Shown here: positions 17,738-28,671 of the stretch, piece by piece
Layout: each line of letters begins with the position of its first letter
Position numbering within the stretch: position 1 is the first letter of the stretch
Assembly (NCBI RefSeq): GCF_002982315.1
Contig: NZ_MWZD01000017.1
Span: 1-64,000, forward strand
Direction of reading: 5' to 3'
Length of the DNA: 64,000 nt
Source: Leucobacter massiliensis
GTDB taxonomy: Bacteria; Actinomycetota; Actinomycetes; Actinomycetales; Microbacteriaceae
The notes under the pieces: model-generated
The model's input: only the letters and a program-made list of their open reading frames with translations
Told to the model about the DNA's origin: nothing
The model's database searches: none
Program-made: the position numbers and the translations under genes

Positions 17738-19359
17738 ACCCGACCGTCTTCCACACCGCGGAGCCCGTGGCCGCGACGCAGAACACGGCACTCAACATCT
17801 CGATCTTCCTCGTCTTCGTGATCGTGACGATGGTGATCGTGATCCGCGCGAGCCGCAACAACAAGACCGCCGCCGACTTCTACGCGGGCGGCCGCTCCTT
17901 CTCCGGCACGCAGAACGGCATCGCGATCGCGGGCGACTACCTCTCGGCGGCGTCGTTCCTCGGCATCTGCGGTGCGATCGCGATCAACGGCTACGACGGC
18001 TTCCTGTACTCCATCGGCTTCCTCGTGGCGTGGCTCGTCGCGCTGCTGCTCGTCGCCGAGCTCATGCGCAACACCGCGAAGTTCACGATGGCCGATGTGC
18101 TCTCCTTCCGCCTGAAGCAGCGCCCCGTGCGCATGGCGGCGGCCCTCACCACCCTCGCGGTGACGTTCTTCTACCTGCTCGCGCAGATGGTGGGCGCCGG
18201 GGGCCTCGTGTCGCTGCTGCTCGGGATCCCGGCCGACAACAAGCTCGGCACGTGGATCGTGATCGCGGCCGTGGGCTTCGTGATGATCTTCTACGTGCTC
18301 ATCGGCGGCATGAAGGGCACCACCTGGGTGCAGATCATCAAGGCGGTGCTGCTCATCGCGGGCGCGGCCGCGATGACGATCTGGGTGCTCGCGCTGCACG
18401 GCTTCAACCTCGCTGCGGTGCTGGATGCGGCCGTGAACAACCCGGAGAACGCCAACGGCGCGGCGATCCTCGCGCCGGGCATCAAGTACGGGGCGAATCC
18501 GATCGACTTCATCTCGCTCGCCCTCGCCCTCGTGCTCGGAACCGCGGGCCTGCCGCACGTGCTCATGCGCTTCTACACGGTGCCGACGGCGAAGGAGGCG
18601 CGCAAGTCTGTGGTGTGGGCGATCTGGCTGATCGGCTTCTTCTACCTCTTCACTCTCGTGCTCGGCTACGGCGCCGGTGCGCTGGTCGGTCCCGAGACGA
18701 TCGCGGGAGCGCCGGGCGGGGAGAACTCTGCCGCGCCCCTGCTGGCCTACCAGCTGGGCGGGCCGGTGCTGCTCGGCTTCATCTCGGCGGTGGCCTTCGC
18801 GACGATCCTCGCGGTCGTGGCCGGCCTCACGATCACGGCCTCGGCATCCTTCGCGCACGACATCTACAACGCGGTGATCAAGAAGGGCACGGCCTCCGCG
18901 AAGCAGGAGGTGAAGGTGGCGCGCTTCACGACGCTCGGCATCGGCATCATAGCGATCCTGGGCGGCATCCTCGCGCAGGGGCAGAACGTGGCGTTCCTCG
19001 TCGCGCTCGCCTTCGCGGTCGCGGCCTCCGCGAACCTGCCGACGATCCTCTACTCGCTGTTCTGGAAGAACTTCACGACCCGCGGTGCGGTCTGGTCGAT
19101 GATCGGCGGCCTGCTGACGGCCGTCGTGCTCATCGCGTTGTCGCCGGTGGTGTCCGGCAGCGAGAAGGCGATGATCCCCGGCGCCGACTTCGCGATCTTC
19201 CCGCTGTCGAACCCCGGCATCATCTCGATCCCCGTCGGGTTCCTGCTCGGCTGGATCGTGTCGGTGCTCGACAACCGTGCCGAGTCGAAGAAGCTGGCTG
19301 CGGAGATGGAGGTGCGCGCGCTCACCGGCTTCGGTGCTGAGCCGCCCGTCAACCACTAG
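17734..19359 (+). CDS. actP: Sodium/monocarboxylate symporter, ActP/MctC type
   Basis: Solute:sodium symporter family (541 residues, about 13 helices), expected to import acetate, propionate or pyruvate. The SSS signature runs through the ADFYAGGRSFSGTQNG and GDYLSAASFLG segments, and GGMKGTTWVQ is typical of ActP. It is translationally coupled to DUF485. Together with the RamA-like regulator and the prpE remnant it forms a short-chain-acid uptake locus. Because prpE is broken, activation of the imported acid must depend on enzymes elsewhere (for example AckA-Pta or Acs). Confidence 0.88.
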   Translation: MNPTVFHTAEPVAATQNTALNISIFLVFVIVTMVIVIRASRNNKTAADFYAGGRSFSGTQNGIAIAGDYLSAASFLGICGAIAINGYDGFLYSIGFLVAWLVALLLVAELMRNTAKFTMADVLSFRLKQRPVRMAAALTTLAVTFFYLLAQMVGAGGLVSLLLGIPADNKLGTWIVIAAVGFVMIFYVLIGGMKGTTWVQIIKAVLLIAGAAAMTIWVLALHGFNLAAVLDAAVNNPENANGAAILAPGIKYGANPIDFISLALALVLGTAGLPHVLMRFYTVPTAKEARKSVVWAIWLIGFFYLFTLVLGYGAGALVGPETIAGAPGGENSAAPLLAYQLGGPVLLGFISAVAFATILAVVAGLTITASASFAHDIYNAVIKKGTASAKQEVKVARFTTLGIGIIAILGGILAQGQNVAFLVALAFAVAASANLPTILYSLFWKNFTTRGAVWSMIGGLLTAVVLIALSPVVSGSEKAMIPGADFAIFPLSNPGIISIPVGFLLGWIVSVLDNRAESKKLAAEMEVRALTGFGAEPPVNH

Positions 19360-19386
19360 CGGGCTCGCCCGGCGCCTCGCGCGCCG

Positions 19387-19428
19387 CGTCCCGGGGACCC
19401 GCGGTCGAGACCGCTCGTCCCCGGGACG
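19387..19428 (+). terminator. Strong hairpin after actP
   Basis: CGTCCCGGGGAC and its complement enclose an inner GCGGTC/GACCGC stem, giving a near-perfect 19-bp helix. There is no T-tract, which is usual for this GC content. Confidence 0.8.
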
Positions 19429-19497
19429 TCGTCGTGTGAGGGGAGGAAAGAGGGAGCGGTCACGCCGCGGGCGGGAAGGATGGAAGAATGGGTGCTT

Positions 19498-20829
19498 ATG
19501 GCAGCACCCGTGAATCCGCCGCGCGGCATGCGCGACTTCCTCCCCGCCGACAAGGCCCGGCGCGAGCACGCGCTCGGCATCATCCGGGGGGTCTACCGCG
19601 CGCACGGCTTCGACGAGATCGAGACGCCCGTGGTCGAGGACTACGCGCGGCTGCACGCCGGGCTCGGCGGGGACAACGAGAAGCTCAGCTTCTCGATCCT
19701 GAAGCGCGGGATCCGGCCCGAGGCGCTCGCCGCCGCAGCCAAGGCGGGCGACGCCGAGGCCCTCGCCGACCTCGGGCTGCGCTTCGACCTGACCGTGCCG
19801 CTCACCCGCTTCTACGCCAGCCACCGCGCTGAGCTTCCCCCCGTCTTCCGCTCCATCCAGATCGCGCCCGTGTGGCGGGCCGAGCGCCCGCAGAAGGGGC
19901 GCTACCGGCAGTTCGTGCAGGCCGACATCGACATCATCGGGGAGGCCGGGCCGCTCGCCGAGATGGAACTCATCACCGCCACCTCCCAGGCGCTCGCGGC
20001 GCTCGGCCTGCAGGGCTGCGTGATCCGCGTCAACGACCGCCGCATCCTCTTCGGGCTGCTGGAGCGCTGCGGCTTCGCGGCGGACACCCACGACCGCGCC
20101 CTCATCACCGTCGACAAGCTCGACAAGATCGGCGCCGCCGGCGTCGTCGACGAGCTGCGCGAGATCGACGCCGCCGCGTCCGAGCGGCTCGGCGAGGTGC
20201 TGGCCGCCGTCGAGCCGGCGCTCGCGGGGGAGGGGATCCCGCTCACCCGCTCCGCGATCGCCGCCGCGCTGCCGGGCGCTGCCGAGCAGCCGGGCGCCGC
20301 CGCAGGCATCGAGAACCTGGCCGCGCTGGGCGAGGCACTCGCCGGCGCGCTGCCCGAGGGGGTCGAGCTGCGCTTCGATCCGACCCTCGTGCGCGGCATG
20401 GGCTATTACACCGGCACCATCTTCGAGGTCGCGCACCCCGGATCGGGCAGCTCGGTCGGCGGCGGCGGCCGCTACGACGGCATGGTGGGACGCTTCCTCG
20501 GACAGGACGTGCCCGCAGTCGGCTTCTCGATCGGCTTCGAGCGGGTCGTCGACCTCATCGCGCTGCCGGAGGCGAGCGGGCCGGAGGCGGTCGCGCTGAT
20601 CGCGGACGCCGATGCGGAGCTCGCGGATCTGCTCGCGCTCAAGCGCGAGCTGGTGGCGCGCGGCCACCGCGTGCGGATCGAGAAGCGCCAGAAGAACATG
20701 AAGGCGCTCCTCGCCCGGGTCGCCGCCGAGGGCTTCGCCGCCATCGCCAACGTGCGCGCCGGCGTGCGCGACGCCGACGCCCTCGAGCTCCGCCCCCTCG
20801 CGGGCGGGGCCGCTCCAGGGCGGCTGCCC

Positions 20830-20832
<3 letters not shown>
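19498..20832 (+). CDS. hisS: Histidine-tRNA ligase
   Basis: Class II aminoacyl-tRNA synthetase of 444 residues. Motif 2 is visible as WRAERPQKGRYRQFVQ, the histidine-binding signature as LVRGMGYYTG, and motif 3 as FSIGFERV. A C-terminal anticodon-binding domain follows (about 350-440). I use ATG 19498. An in-frame ATG at 19480 adds six residues, but a -10-like AAGAAT at 19484-19489 lies 8 nt before 19498 with no ribosome site, which suggests a leaderless mRNA. It belongs to the HisRS subgroup that begins MRDFLPADKARRE. Confidence 0.93.
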
Positions 20833-22176
<1,344 letters not shown>

Positions 22177-22184
22177 GCCCCGCC

Positions 22185-22214
22185 CCCGGTGCCCCCGCCG
22201 CCGGGGGCACCGGG
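22185..22214 (+). terminator. Hairpin after eno
   Basis: CCCGGTGCCCCCG pairs with its complement around a short loop just after the eno stop. The ftsB-like gene starts 30 bp later, so it may only attenuate. Confidence 0.65.
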
Positions 22215-22244
22215 CCACCGTCCCCACACTCCCGAGGACCGAGC

Positions 22245-22814
22245 ATGAACGACACGAGCACCAGCAGCGGCGGGGTGCGCCGCTGGGCAGGTGACCTCAG
22301 TGCGTGGGCCAGCAGCCTGCGCTTCAGCGGCTTCACCGCGCTCGTCGTCGTGCTCGTCCTCGCGGGGGCGATCATCGTGAGCCCGACGCTCTCGACCTTC
22401 GTGCAGCAGCGGCGGGAGATCGCCGAGCTGCGCGAGAGCGTGCGGCAGCACCAGGAAGCCGTCACCGAGATCGACGCCGAGCGCGCGAAGTGGAAGGACC
22501 CGGTCTACATCCGCTCGCAGGCCCGAGACCGGCTCTTCTACGTGATGCCCGGCGAAACGCAGCTCAATGTGATCGACGACATCGTGATGCCCAGCGACGC
22601 CGAGGAGGAGACGAACGCGGAGCTCACGCGCATCGAGAGCGCATGGGCGCGCGGCCTCGCAGCGTCCTTCCTGGGGGCGGGCCTCACAGATGCCCCGCCC
22701 GAGGAACTCGCCGGAGACGGCGGCGGGGCCTCGTCCGAAGCCCCGGGCGTCGAGGACCCCGCCACCGGAGACTCCGCACCCACCGACCCCGCCACCGAGG
22801 AGACCCAGCCATGA
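22245..22814 (+). CDS. FtsB/DivIC-like septum formation initiator
   Basis: 189 residues. A short cytoplasmic start, one transmembrane helix (about 32-50), an extracytoplasmic coiled coil (about 55-85, QQRREIAELRESVRQHQ), then the conserved block WKDPVYIRSQARDRLFYVMPGE and a long disordered acidic Pro/Glu/Ala tail (about 140-189). FtsB-type proteins bridge FtsL and FtsQ in the divisome. The position after eno is classic for actinobacteria. It overlaps DUF501 by 4 bp. Confidence 0.88.
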   Translation: MNDTSTSSGGVRRWAGDLSAWASSLRFSGFTALVVVLVLAGAIIVSPTLSTFVQQRREIAELRESVRQHQEAVTEIDAERAKWKDPVYIRSQARDRLFYVMPGETQLNVIDDIVMPSDAEEETNAELTRIESAWARGLAASFLGAGLTDAPPEELAGDGGGASSEAPGVEDPATGDSAPTDPATEETQP

Positions 22815-23293
22815 GCCGCCCGCCCTACACCGAGCCGACCGCCCAGGACATCGCGGCGGTGAGCGAACAGCTGGGACGCGAGGCCCGCGGCGTCGTCGGG
22901 ATCGCGGCCCGTGCGGCCGACGGCGATCCCGCCGTGGTGGCGACGGCCCCGCGCCTGCCCGACGGCTCACCGTTCCCCACCTTCTACTACCTGTGCCACC
23001 CGGAGGCGGTCGCGGCGGCCTCACGGCTGGAGGCCGCCGGCGTGATGCAGGAGTTCAATGAGCTGCTCGCCGAGGACGAGGAGCTGCGCGAACGCTACCG
23101 GCGCGCCCATGAGCAGTACATCGCGGATCGCGACAGCGTGGGTGAGGTGCCCGAGCTGGCCGGCGTCAGCGCCGGCGGAATGCCCACGCGCGTCAAGTGC
23201 CTGCACGCGCTCATCGGTCACGCGCTCGCCGCAGGACCGGGCGTGAACCCGATCGGCGACCTCGCGCTCGAGCGCTGTGACTGGAACGGCTGA
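22811..23293 (+). CDS. DUF501 protein
   Basis: 160 residues, cytosolic. The family pattern is clear: FPTFYYLCHPEAVAA, the RYRRAHEQYIADR region, GGMPTRVKCLHALIGHALAAGPGVNPIGD and a final ALERCDW. The biochemical function is unknown. In many actinobacteria it lies between divIC and the exopolyphosphatase gene ppx. Here ppx is missing and a 211-bp gap follows, suggesting rearrangement. Confidence 0.88.
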   Translation: MSRPPYTEPTAQDIAAVSEQLGREARGVVGIAARAADGDPAVVATAPRLPDGSPFPTFYYLCHPEAVAAASRLEAAGVMQEFNELLAEDEELRERYRRAHEQYIADRDSVGEVPELAGVSAGGMPTRVKCLHALIGHALAAGPGVNPIGDLALERCDWNG

Positions 23294-23426
23294 GCGGCCG
23301 GCCGAACGCCCGAACATCCGCAGAAGCATCGGTCCCCGCCCGCATTTCCGGGCGATATGCGCTTTTTTCATGCGCTTTCCGCCGAAACGGCAGGACTCGC
23401 CGATGAAAGCGGGTAAAGTGAAAGCC

Positions 23427-23462
23427 GTGGGCGCCCGACGCCCGCTTTTTCTGTGCCCGTGA
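23427..23462 (+). CDS. Possible 11-codon leader peptide upstream of ndh
   Basis: A TAAAGT -10 box (23414-23419) is followed after 7 nt by GTG and the short frame MGARRPLFLCP. The frame reads straight through a GGGCG/CGCCC hairpin with a T5 tail (23429-23450). A ribosome here would disrupt that hairpin, as in attenuation. The alternative is a plain terminator of the preceding operon. Translation is not proven. Confidence 0.35.
   Translation: MGARRPLFLCP
23429..23450 (+). terminator. Intrinsic hairpin with T-tract upstream of ndh
   Basis: GGGCG-CCCGA-CGCCC followed by GCTTTTT is one of very few hairpins in this window with a U-tail. It either ends the DUF501 operon or attenuates ndh. Confidence 0.6.
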
Positions 23463-23504
23463 GGTGGGCACGCATCACGCTCATAGCCCCAAGGAGACTG
23501 CTTC

Positions 23505-24836
23505 GTGGCGAAGAAGATTCTGATCGTCGGCGGCGGCTACGCCGGCTTCTACACCGCATGGAAGCTGGAGAAGCTGCTGCGTGCGGGCGAGGCCGAGGTG
23601 ACGATCGTCGATCCGCTGCCCTACATGGCCTATCTGCCGTTCCTGCCCGAGGTCGCCTCGGGGTCGATCGAGCCGCGTCACGCGGTCGTCGCCCGCCGGC
23701 GCCACCTGAAGACCACCGCGAACATCGCCGGCAAGGTGACGGGCATCTCACACGCGACGAAGACCGCCACCGTCACCCCGAACGCAGGGGAGCCCTTCGA
23801 GTTCGCCTACGACCACATCGTCGTCACCACCGGCTCCGTCTCCCGCACCTTCCCGATCGCGGGCATCGCCGACAACGCGATCGGCATGAAGACCATCGAG
23901 GAGGCCGTCGCGGTCCGCGACCGCCTCGTCGGCAACTTCGAGCGCGCCTCCTCCCTGCCGAAGGGCTCGGCCGAGCGCGCCCGCCTGCTCACCGTCACCG
24001 TGGTGGGCGGCGGCTTCGCCGGCATCGAGACGATCTCCGAGCTGCGCTCCTTCGCGACCTCGCTGCTGCGCCGCTACCCCGAGATCTCCTTCGACGAGAC
24101 GGTGTTCCACCTGGTCGAGGCGATGGGGCGGATCATGCCCGAGGTGTCGCAGCAGACCGCCGACTGGGTCGTGAAGGATCAGACCCGGCGCGGGGTGCAG
24201 ATCCACCTCGACACGCAGCTCTCCTCCGCGGTCGGCGGCAAGATCGAGCTCTCCACCGGTGAGCACTTCGAGTCCGACCTCATCGTGTGGACCGCCGGCG
24301 TCATGCCGCGGCCGTTCCTGCGCGGCACCGACCTGCCCATCGGCCCCCGCGGGCACGTCATCGGCAGCCCGACGCTCCGGATCACCACCGAGGACGGCGA
24401 GGCGCTCGAGGGCGCCTGGACCGCGGGCGACACCTCGCAGGTGCCCGACATCTCCCCGACCCCCGGCCCCGGCGGCTTCTGCGTGCCCAATGCGCAGCAC
24501 GCCGTGCGCCAGGGCAAGCTGCTCGCCAAGAACATCGCCGCCGATCTGCGCGGCGAGGGCGTGCGCGAGTACAACCACAAGAACAAGGGCGCGGTCGCGG
24601 GCCTCGGCGTGAACACGGGCGTGTTCCAGTCGGGCAAGTTCGCGATGAAGGGGTACTTCGCGTGGCTCGCGCACCGCTTCTACCACGGCCTCGCAATCCC
24701 CTCGTGGGAGCGCAAGTGGCGCGTGTTCGGCGGCTGGGTCGGCCACTTCTTCCTCGGCCGCGACATCGTGGGCATCGAGGCCGTGCAGCAGCCCCGTGAG
24801 ATCTTCGAGGAGTTCGCCGCGCGGCCCAAGGCCTAG
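23505..24836 (+). CDS. ndh: Type II NADH dehydrogenase (NDH-2)
   Basis: Non-proton-pumping NADH:quinone oxidoreductase, peripheral on the inner face of the membrane. 443 residues with FAD-binding VGGGYAG (8-14), NADH-binding VVGGGFAGIE (about 166-175) and the flavin-proximal AGDTSQVPD...CVPNAQHAVRQ region. The C-terminus holds an amphipathic segment rich in Trp and Phe (AWLAHRFYHGL...WVGHFFLGRD) that would anchor it. GTG start after AAGGAG. A hairpin with T-tract and a possible leader peptide precede it. Confidence 0.93.
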   Translation: MAKKILIVGGGYAGFYTAWKLEKLLRAGEAEVTIVDPLPYMAYLPFLPEVASGSIEPRHAVVARRRHLKTTANIAGKVTGISHATKTATVTPNAGEPFEFAYDHIVVTTGSVSRTFPIAGIADNAIGMKTIEEAVAVRDRLVGNFERASSLPKGSAERARLLTVTVVGGGFAGIETISELRSFATSLLRRYPEISFDETVFHLVEAMGRIMPEVSQQTADWVVKDQTRRGVQIHLDTQLSSAVGGKIELSTGEHFESDLIVWTAGVMPRPFLRGTDLPIGPRGHVIGSPTLRITTEDGEALEGAWTAGDTSQVPDISPTPGPGGFCVPNAQHAVRQGKLLAKNIAADLRGEGVREYNHKNKGAVAGLGVNTGVFQSGKFAMKGYFAWLAHRFYHGLAIPSWERKWRVFGGWVGHFFLGRDIVGIEAVQQPREIFEEFAARPKA

Positions 24837-24875
24837 CCGCTTCTCCGCTGCGGGATCTCCGAAGCCGCAGCCCTC

Positions 24876-24918
24876 ACGCAGGAACCCCCGCTGTCGCCGA
24901 CCGCGGGGGTTCCTGCGT
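24876..24918. terminator. Convergent terminator after ndh
   Basis: ACGCAGGAACCCCCGC and its perfect complement surround an 11-base loop, giving a 16-bp stem between ndh and the convergent RamB-like gene. Confidence 0.85.
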
Positions 24919-24958
24919 TGCGAGTGCTCCCGCGGCTGGTGAGCCGCGCGCCTCCGGC

Positions 24959-24981
24959 GGAAAAACACGATGCGTTTTTCC
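24959..24981. terminator. A/T-armed hairpin at the end of the RamB-like gene
   Basis: GGAAAAAC and GTTTTTCC flank ACGATGC, touching the stop codon at 24982. It is a likely terminator for the minus strand. The core ACGATGCGT recalls the nested hairpins at 28738 and 35426, but it lacks their outer stem. Confidence 0.5.
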
Positions 24982-26457
24982 CTAAGCCTCCGGCGCAGGC
25001 GCGTGCTTCGAGAGGAAGGCGTACATCTCGGTGTCGTCAACCCCGGGGAAAGTGCCCGTGGGCAGCGGCGAGAGCACATGCGCGTGCATGCGCGCGCTCG
25101 GCCACGCCTTGCCCTGCCAGCGCGCCAGCAGCTCCGGGCTGGGCGTGCGGCAGCACGCCGGATCCGGGCAGCTCGACACGCGCCGCTCCTGCGTGTCGCG
25201 GCCGCGGAACCACTTCGCGTCGTCGAACGGCACCCCGCAGGCGATCGCGAACGGCCCCTGCTCGGCGTCCCCGGTCTGCACGCTCGACCAGAAGGTGCCC
25301 GCCGGCGTGTCCGTGTACTGGTAGAACTCGCTCGTCCGGTTCGTCCGGTTGAAGGCGGTGCGGCCGCCCCACTTGTGACACAGGATCTCGCCCTCGATCA
25401 CCCCGGAGTCGTCGCTCGGGAACGGGGTCCCGTCGTTCTCGTAGCCGCGCATCAGGGCGCCCGCACCATCCGCACGGTAGTGGTGCACGCGGAGGTCGAG
25501 GTGCCGGGTGGCGAGATTCGTGAAGCGGTGAGCGGCGGCCTCGTGCGTCACGCCGAAGGCGTCGCGCAGATCCTCGATCGCGAGATTGCGATTGCGCTTC
25601 GCCTGCTGCAGCAGATCCACCGCGCGAGCCTCCGGCATCAGGCACGCCGCCGCGAAGTAGTTGATCTGCAGCCGCTGCTCCAGGAACTCCGCGTAGCTCG
25701 CGGGTTCCGTGTGCCCGAGCACCCGGTGCGCCATCGCCTGCAGCGCCAGCGAACGCAGGCCGTGCCCGCCCGGGATCGAGGCCGGCGGCAGGTAGATGCG
25801 GCCGTTCTCCAGATCCGTGATGCTGCGCGTGTTCGAGGGCAGCTCGTCGACGAAGATCAGGGTGAAGCCCAGCAGCTCGGCCGCCAGGGCCACCTCGCGG
25901 TGCGTGACCGCGCCGGTCGTGTGCCCGATCCGGCGCATCAGATCGGAGGCGACCAGCTCGATCTCGTTGATGTAGTTGTCGCGTTCCCGCATCTGCATGC
26001 GGATCGCCGTGTTCGCCCGGCGCGCCTCCTCCGAGGTGGTGGCGGCGGCGCGGGAGCGGCGCGCCAGCTCGCGGTGCAGGCCGACGAGCGCCTCCAGGGT
26101 CTCATCGCTGAGCGTACGCGGCGCCCGCACGTGGGGGAGGCCCAGGCGGAGGTAGCCGGGAGAGGTCTGCGCCCGCTCCAGCTCGATCTCGAGTTCGCTG
26201 CGTCGATCCGGCGCCTCCCGCTTCAGCAGCTCGGAAGGGTCGATGCCGAGTTCGCGCCCGAGCGAGGTCAGCAACCCGAGCCGGGGCTCGCGGCGCCCGT
26301 TCTCGATGAGCGAGAGCTGACTCGCGACGACGCCCACGCGCTCGCCGAGCTGCTCCAGGGTGAGTCCGGCGCGCGTCCGGAAGAAGCGGAGGCGCTTGCC
26401 GACGAGCATCCGGTCGAGTTCGGCCTCGCTCTGGGTAGGGGTCACATCCGGGGTCAT
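24982..26457 (-). CDS. ramB: RamB-like XRE-family regulator of acetate metabolism
   Basis: 491 residues. An XRE helix-turn-helix (about 20-78, LEQLGERVGVVASQLSLIENGRREP), a helical linker, an ImmA/IrrE-like domain whose metal motif is degenerate (AHRVLGH instead of HELGH), and a C-terminal short-chain fatty-acid-regulator domain with a cysteine cluster (SSCPDPACC). This is the layout of RamB, the repressor of acetate and glyoxylate genes in corynebacteria. On the minus strand TATAGT lies 6 nt before the ATG, so it is probably leaderless. It is divergent from pckG, a gluconeogenic gene, with 133 bp between. Confidence 0.8.
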   Translation of the reverse strand: MTPDVTPTQSEAELDRMLVGKRLRFFRTRAGLTLEQLGERVGVVASQLSLIENGRREPRLGLLTSLGRELGIDPSELLKREAPDRRSELEIELERAQTSPGYLRLGLPHVRAPRTLSDETLEALVGLHRELARRSRAAATTSEEARRANTAIRMQMRERDNYINEIELVASDLMRRIGHTTGAVTHREVALAAELLGFTLIFVDELPSNTRSITDLENGRIYLPPASIPGGHGLRSLALQAMAHRVLGHTEPASYAEFLEQRLQINYFAAACLMPEARAVDLLQQAKRNRNLAIEDLRDAFGVTHEAAAHRFTNLATRHLDLRVHHYRADGAGALMRGYENDGTPFPSDDSGVIEGEILCHKWGGRTAFNRTNRTSEFYQYTDTPAGTFWSSVQTGDAEQGPFAIACGVPFDDAKWFRGRDTQERRVSSCPDPACCRTPSPELLARWQGKAWPSARMHAHVLSPLPTGTFPGVDDTEMYAFLSKHAPAPEA

Positions 26458-26590
26458 GATTTGACTATAAGGCAAAAAGCGCGAAAATTGACAGCCGTTC
26501 TGGTGAACACGAGGTGAATCGCTTGCTCAGAATAGAAGATGTCACCGATTCTTCACCGGCACGGTGCGAACCCAAGGAGAACGAAACGTC

Positions 26591-28438
26591 ATGAGCGCAA
26601 TCCAGGTCATCGACGCCGAGATCACGATCGCCGATCTGGTCCGCGAGAACGCCAGCACCGACAACGAGGAGGTGCTGCGGTGGGTCACCGAGATCGCCGA
26701 GCTCACCCAGCCGGATGAGGTCGTCTGGTGCGACGGCTCCCAGGACGAGTGGAACCGGATCACCTCCGAGATGGTCGAAGCCGGATCCCTGATCCCGCTC
26801 AACCAGAATCTCCGCCCCGGCAGCTTCCTCGCCCGCTCGCACCCCGGCGACGTCGCCCGCGTCGAAGACCGCACCTTCATCTGCTCCGAGAAGCAGGAGG
26901 ACGCCGGCCCCACCAACAACTGGGTCGCCCCCGCCGAGATGAAGGCCGAGCTCACGCCCCTCTTCACCGGCTCCATGCGCGGACGCACCATGTACGTGGT
27001 GCCGTTCTCGATGGGCCCGGTCGGCGGCGCCATCACGCAGCTCGGGATCGAGATCACCGACTCGCCCTACGCCGTGCTCAACATGCGGATCATGACCCGC
27101 ATGGGGCAGACCGCGCTCGACGGCATCACGCCCGGCAGCGAGTGGGTGCGCACGGTGCACTCCGTGGGCGCACCGCTCGTCGACGGCGCCGAGGACGTCG
27201 CGTGGCCCTGCAACGACACCAAGTACATCACCCACTTCCCCGAGACGCTCGAGGTGTGGTCCTACGGCTCCGGCTACGGCGGCAACGCGCTGCTGTCGAA
27301 GAAGTGCTTCGCGCTGCGCATCGCCTCGGTGATGGGGCGCAACGAGGGCTGGCTCGCCGAGCACATGCTGCTGCTCAAGCTCACCAACACCGAGACCGGC
27401 AAGGCCTACCACCTTTCGGCCGCGTTCCCCTCCGCGTGCGGCAAGACCAACCTGGCCATGCTGCAGCCCACCATCCCCGGCTGGAAGGTCGAGACCATCG
27501 GCGACGACATCGCCTGGCTCCGCCCCGGCAAGGACGGCCGGCTCTACGCCATCAACCCCGAGGCCGGCTTCTTCGGCGTCGCCCCCGGCACCGGCGAGTC
27601 GACGAACCCGGTCGCGATGGAGACGCTGTGGGGCAACACGATCTTCACGAACGTGGCCCTGACCGACGAGGGCGATGTGTGGTGGGAGGGCAAGACCGAC
27701 GAGGTCCCCGCGCACCTCATCGACTGGCAGGGCGAGGACTGGACGCCGGCGGCCGATCGCCCCGCAGCCCACCCCAATTCGCGCTTCACGGTGCCGATCC
27801 AGCAGACGCCCACCCTCGCCGCCGACTGGTACGAGCAGGACGGCGTGCCGCTCGACGCGATCCTCTTCGGCGGCCGCCGCGCCACGAACGTGCCGCTCGT
27901 CGCGCAGTCGCTCTCCTGGGAGCACGGCGTCTTCGTGGGCGCCACCGTGTCCTCCGAGAAGACCGCCGCGCAGGAGGGCACCGTCGGGGAGCTGCGCCGC
28001 GACCCCTTCGCCATGCTGCCCTTCTGCGGCTACAACATGGCCGACTACTGGGGTCACTGGCTCGAGATCGGGCGTCAGCTGGGCGACAAGGCGCCGAAGG
28101 TGTTCCAGGTCAACTGGTTCCGCAAGGGCGCCGACGGCCGCTTCCTGTGGCCGGGCTTCGGCGAGAACTCGCGCGTGATCGACTGGATCATCCGCCGCGT
28201 GGAGGGCGAGGTCGAGGGACGCGAAACCGCGATCGGCACCGTCCCCGCCGCGGGCGAGCTCAAGCTCGACGGCATCCAGGTGCCCGAGGCCGACCTCGAG
28301 GAGCTCTTCTCGATCGACCCCGCCTCCTGGCTGGCCGAGGCCGATCTCACCGAGGAGTTCTTCGCGCAGTTCGGCGAGCGCGTCCCCGCCGCGCTGCGCG
28401 AGCAGCTGGAGGGCCTGCGCAAGCGACTCAGCGCCTGA
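26591..28438 (+). CDS. pckG: Phosphoenolpyruvate carboxykinase (GTP)
   Basis: Converts oxaloacetate plus GTP to PEP and CO2, the entry to gluconeogenesis from acetate or amino acids. 615 residues. The kinase-1 loop is [13 protein letters not shown], and the PEPCK signature [10 protein letters not shown] and the GFGENSRV substrate segment are intact. AAGGAG lies 12 nt before the ATG. The upstream gap holds a -10-like CAGAAT (26528-26533) and A-rich tracts near 26471 that the divergent RamB-like protein might bind. Confidence 0.96.
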   Translation: MSAIQVIDAEITIADLVRENASTDNEEVLRWVTEIAELTQPDEVVWCDGSQDEWNRITSEMVEAGSLIPLNQNLRPGSFLARSHPGDVARVEDRTFICSEKQEDAGPTNNWVAPAEMKAELTPLFTGSMRGRTMYVVPFSMGPVGGAITQLGIEITDSPYAVLNMRIMTRMGQTALDGITPGSEWVRTVHSVGAPLVDGAEDVAWPCNDTKYITHFPETLEVWSYGSGYGGNALLSKKCFALRIASVMGRNEGWLAEHMLLLKLTNTETGKAYHLSAAFPSACGKTNLAMLQPTIPGWKVETIGDDIAWLRPGKDGRLYAINPEAGFFGVAPGTGESTNPVAMETLWGNTIFTNVALTDEGDVWWEGKTDEVPAHLIDWQGEDWTPAADRPAAHPNSRFTVPIQQTPTLAADWYEQDGVPLDAILFGGRRATNVPLVAQSLSWEHGVFVGATVSSEKTAAQEGTVGELRRDPFAMLPFCGYNMADYWGHWLEIGRQLGDKAPKVFQVNWFRKGADGRFLWPGFGENSRVIDWIIRRVEGEVEGRETAIGTVPAAGELKLDGIQVPEADLEELFSIDPASWLAEADLTEEFFAQFGERVPAALREQLEGLRKRLSA

Positions 28439-28481
28439 GACTCCGGCTGCGGGACACGCGCCCGCTGTGCCGGCACCGACC

Positions 28482-28517
28482 GTGAGCCCCGCAGTTCTGC
28501 CCGACTGCGGGGCTCAC
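28482..28517 (+). terminator. Terminator after pckG
   Basis: GTGAGCCCCGCAG pairs perfectly with CTGCGGGGCTCAC across a 10-base loop. Confidence 0.85.
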
Positions 28518-28597
28518 TGCTGCCGTCTGCGGTTCGCGCAGCCCAACCGCCGCGCTGCGGGTCCGGCGCGCTCGGTAGGCTATGAGCGGAGCAGCAG

Positions 28598-28671
28598 CCC
28601 CCCATAGCCCAACCGGCAGAGGCAGCCGACTTAAAATCGGTGCAGTCTGGGTTCGAATCCCAGTGGGGGGA
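28598..28671 (+). tRNA. tRNA-Leu(UAA) with a short variable arm
   Basis: Cloverleaf by eye: acceptor CCCCCCA/TGGGGGG, D arm GCC/GGC with GG in the loop, anticodon stem GCCGA/TCGGT with loop CTTAAAA (anticodon TAA at 28632-28634), variable region of only 5 nt (28642-28646), T arm CTGGG/CCCAG with loop TTCGAAT, discriminator A. CCA is not encoded. Leucine tRNAs normally have a long class II variable arm, so this is atypical. It may read UUA codons, very rare here, or serve a special role. The 5' C at position 1 is also unusual. Confidence 0.85.

Noticed and set aside
17530-20667. 1045-codon open frame antisense to actP and hisS
   Set aside because: It is dominated by Arg, Glu, His and Asp runs that mirror the transporter and hisS codons. 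No motif is present.
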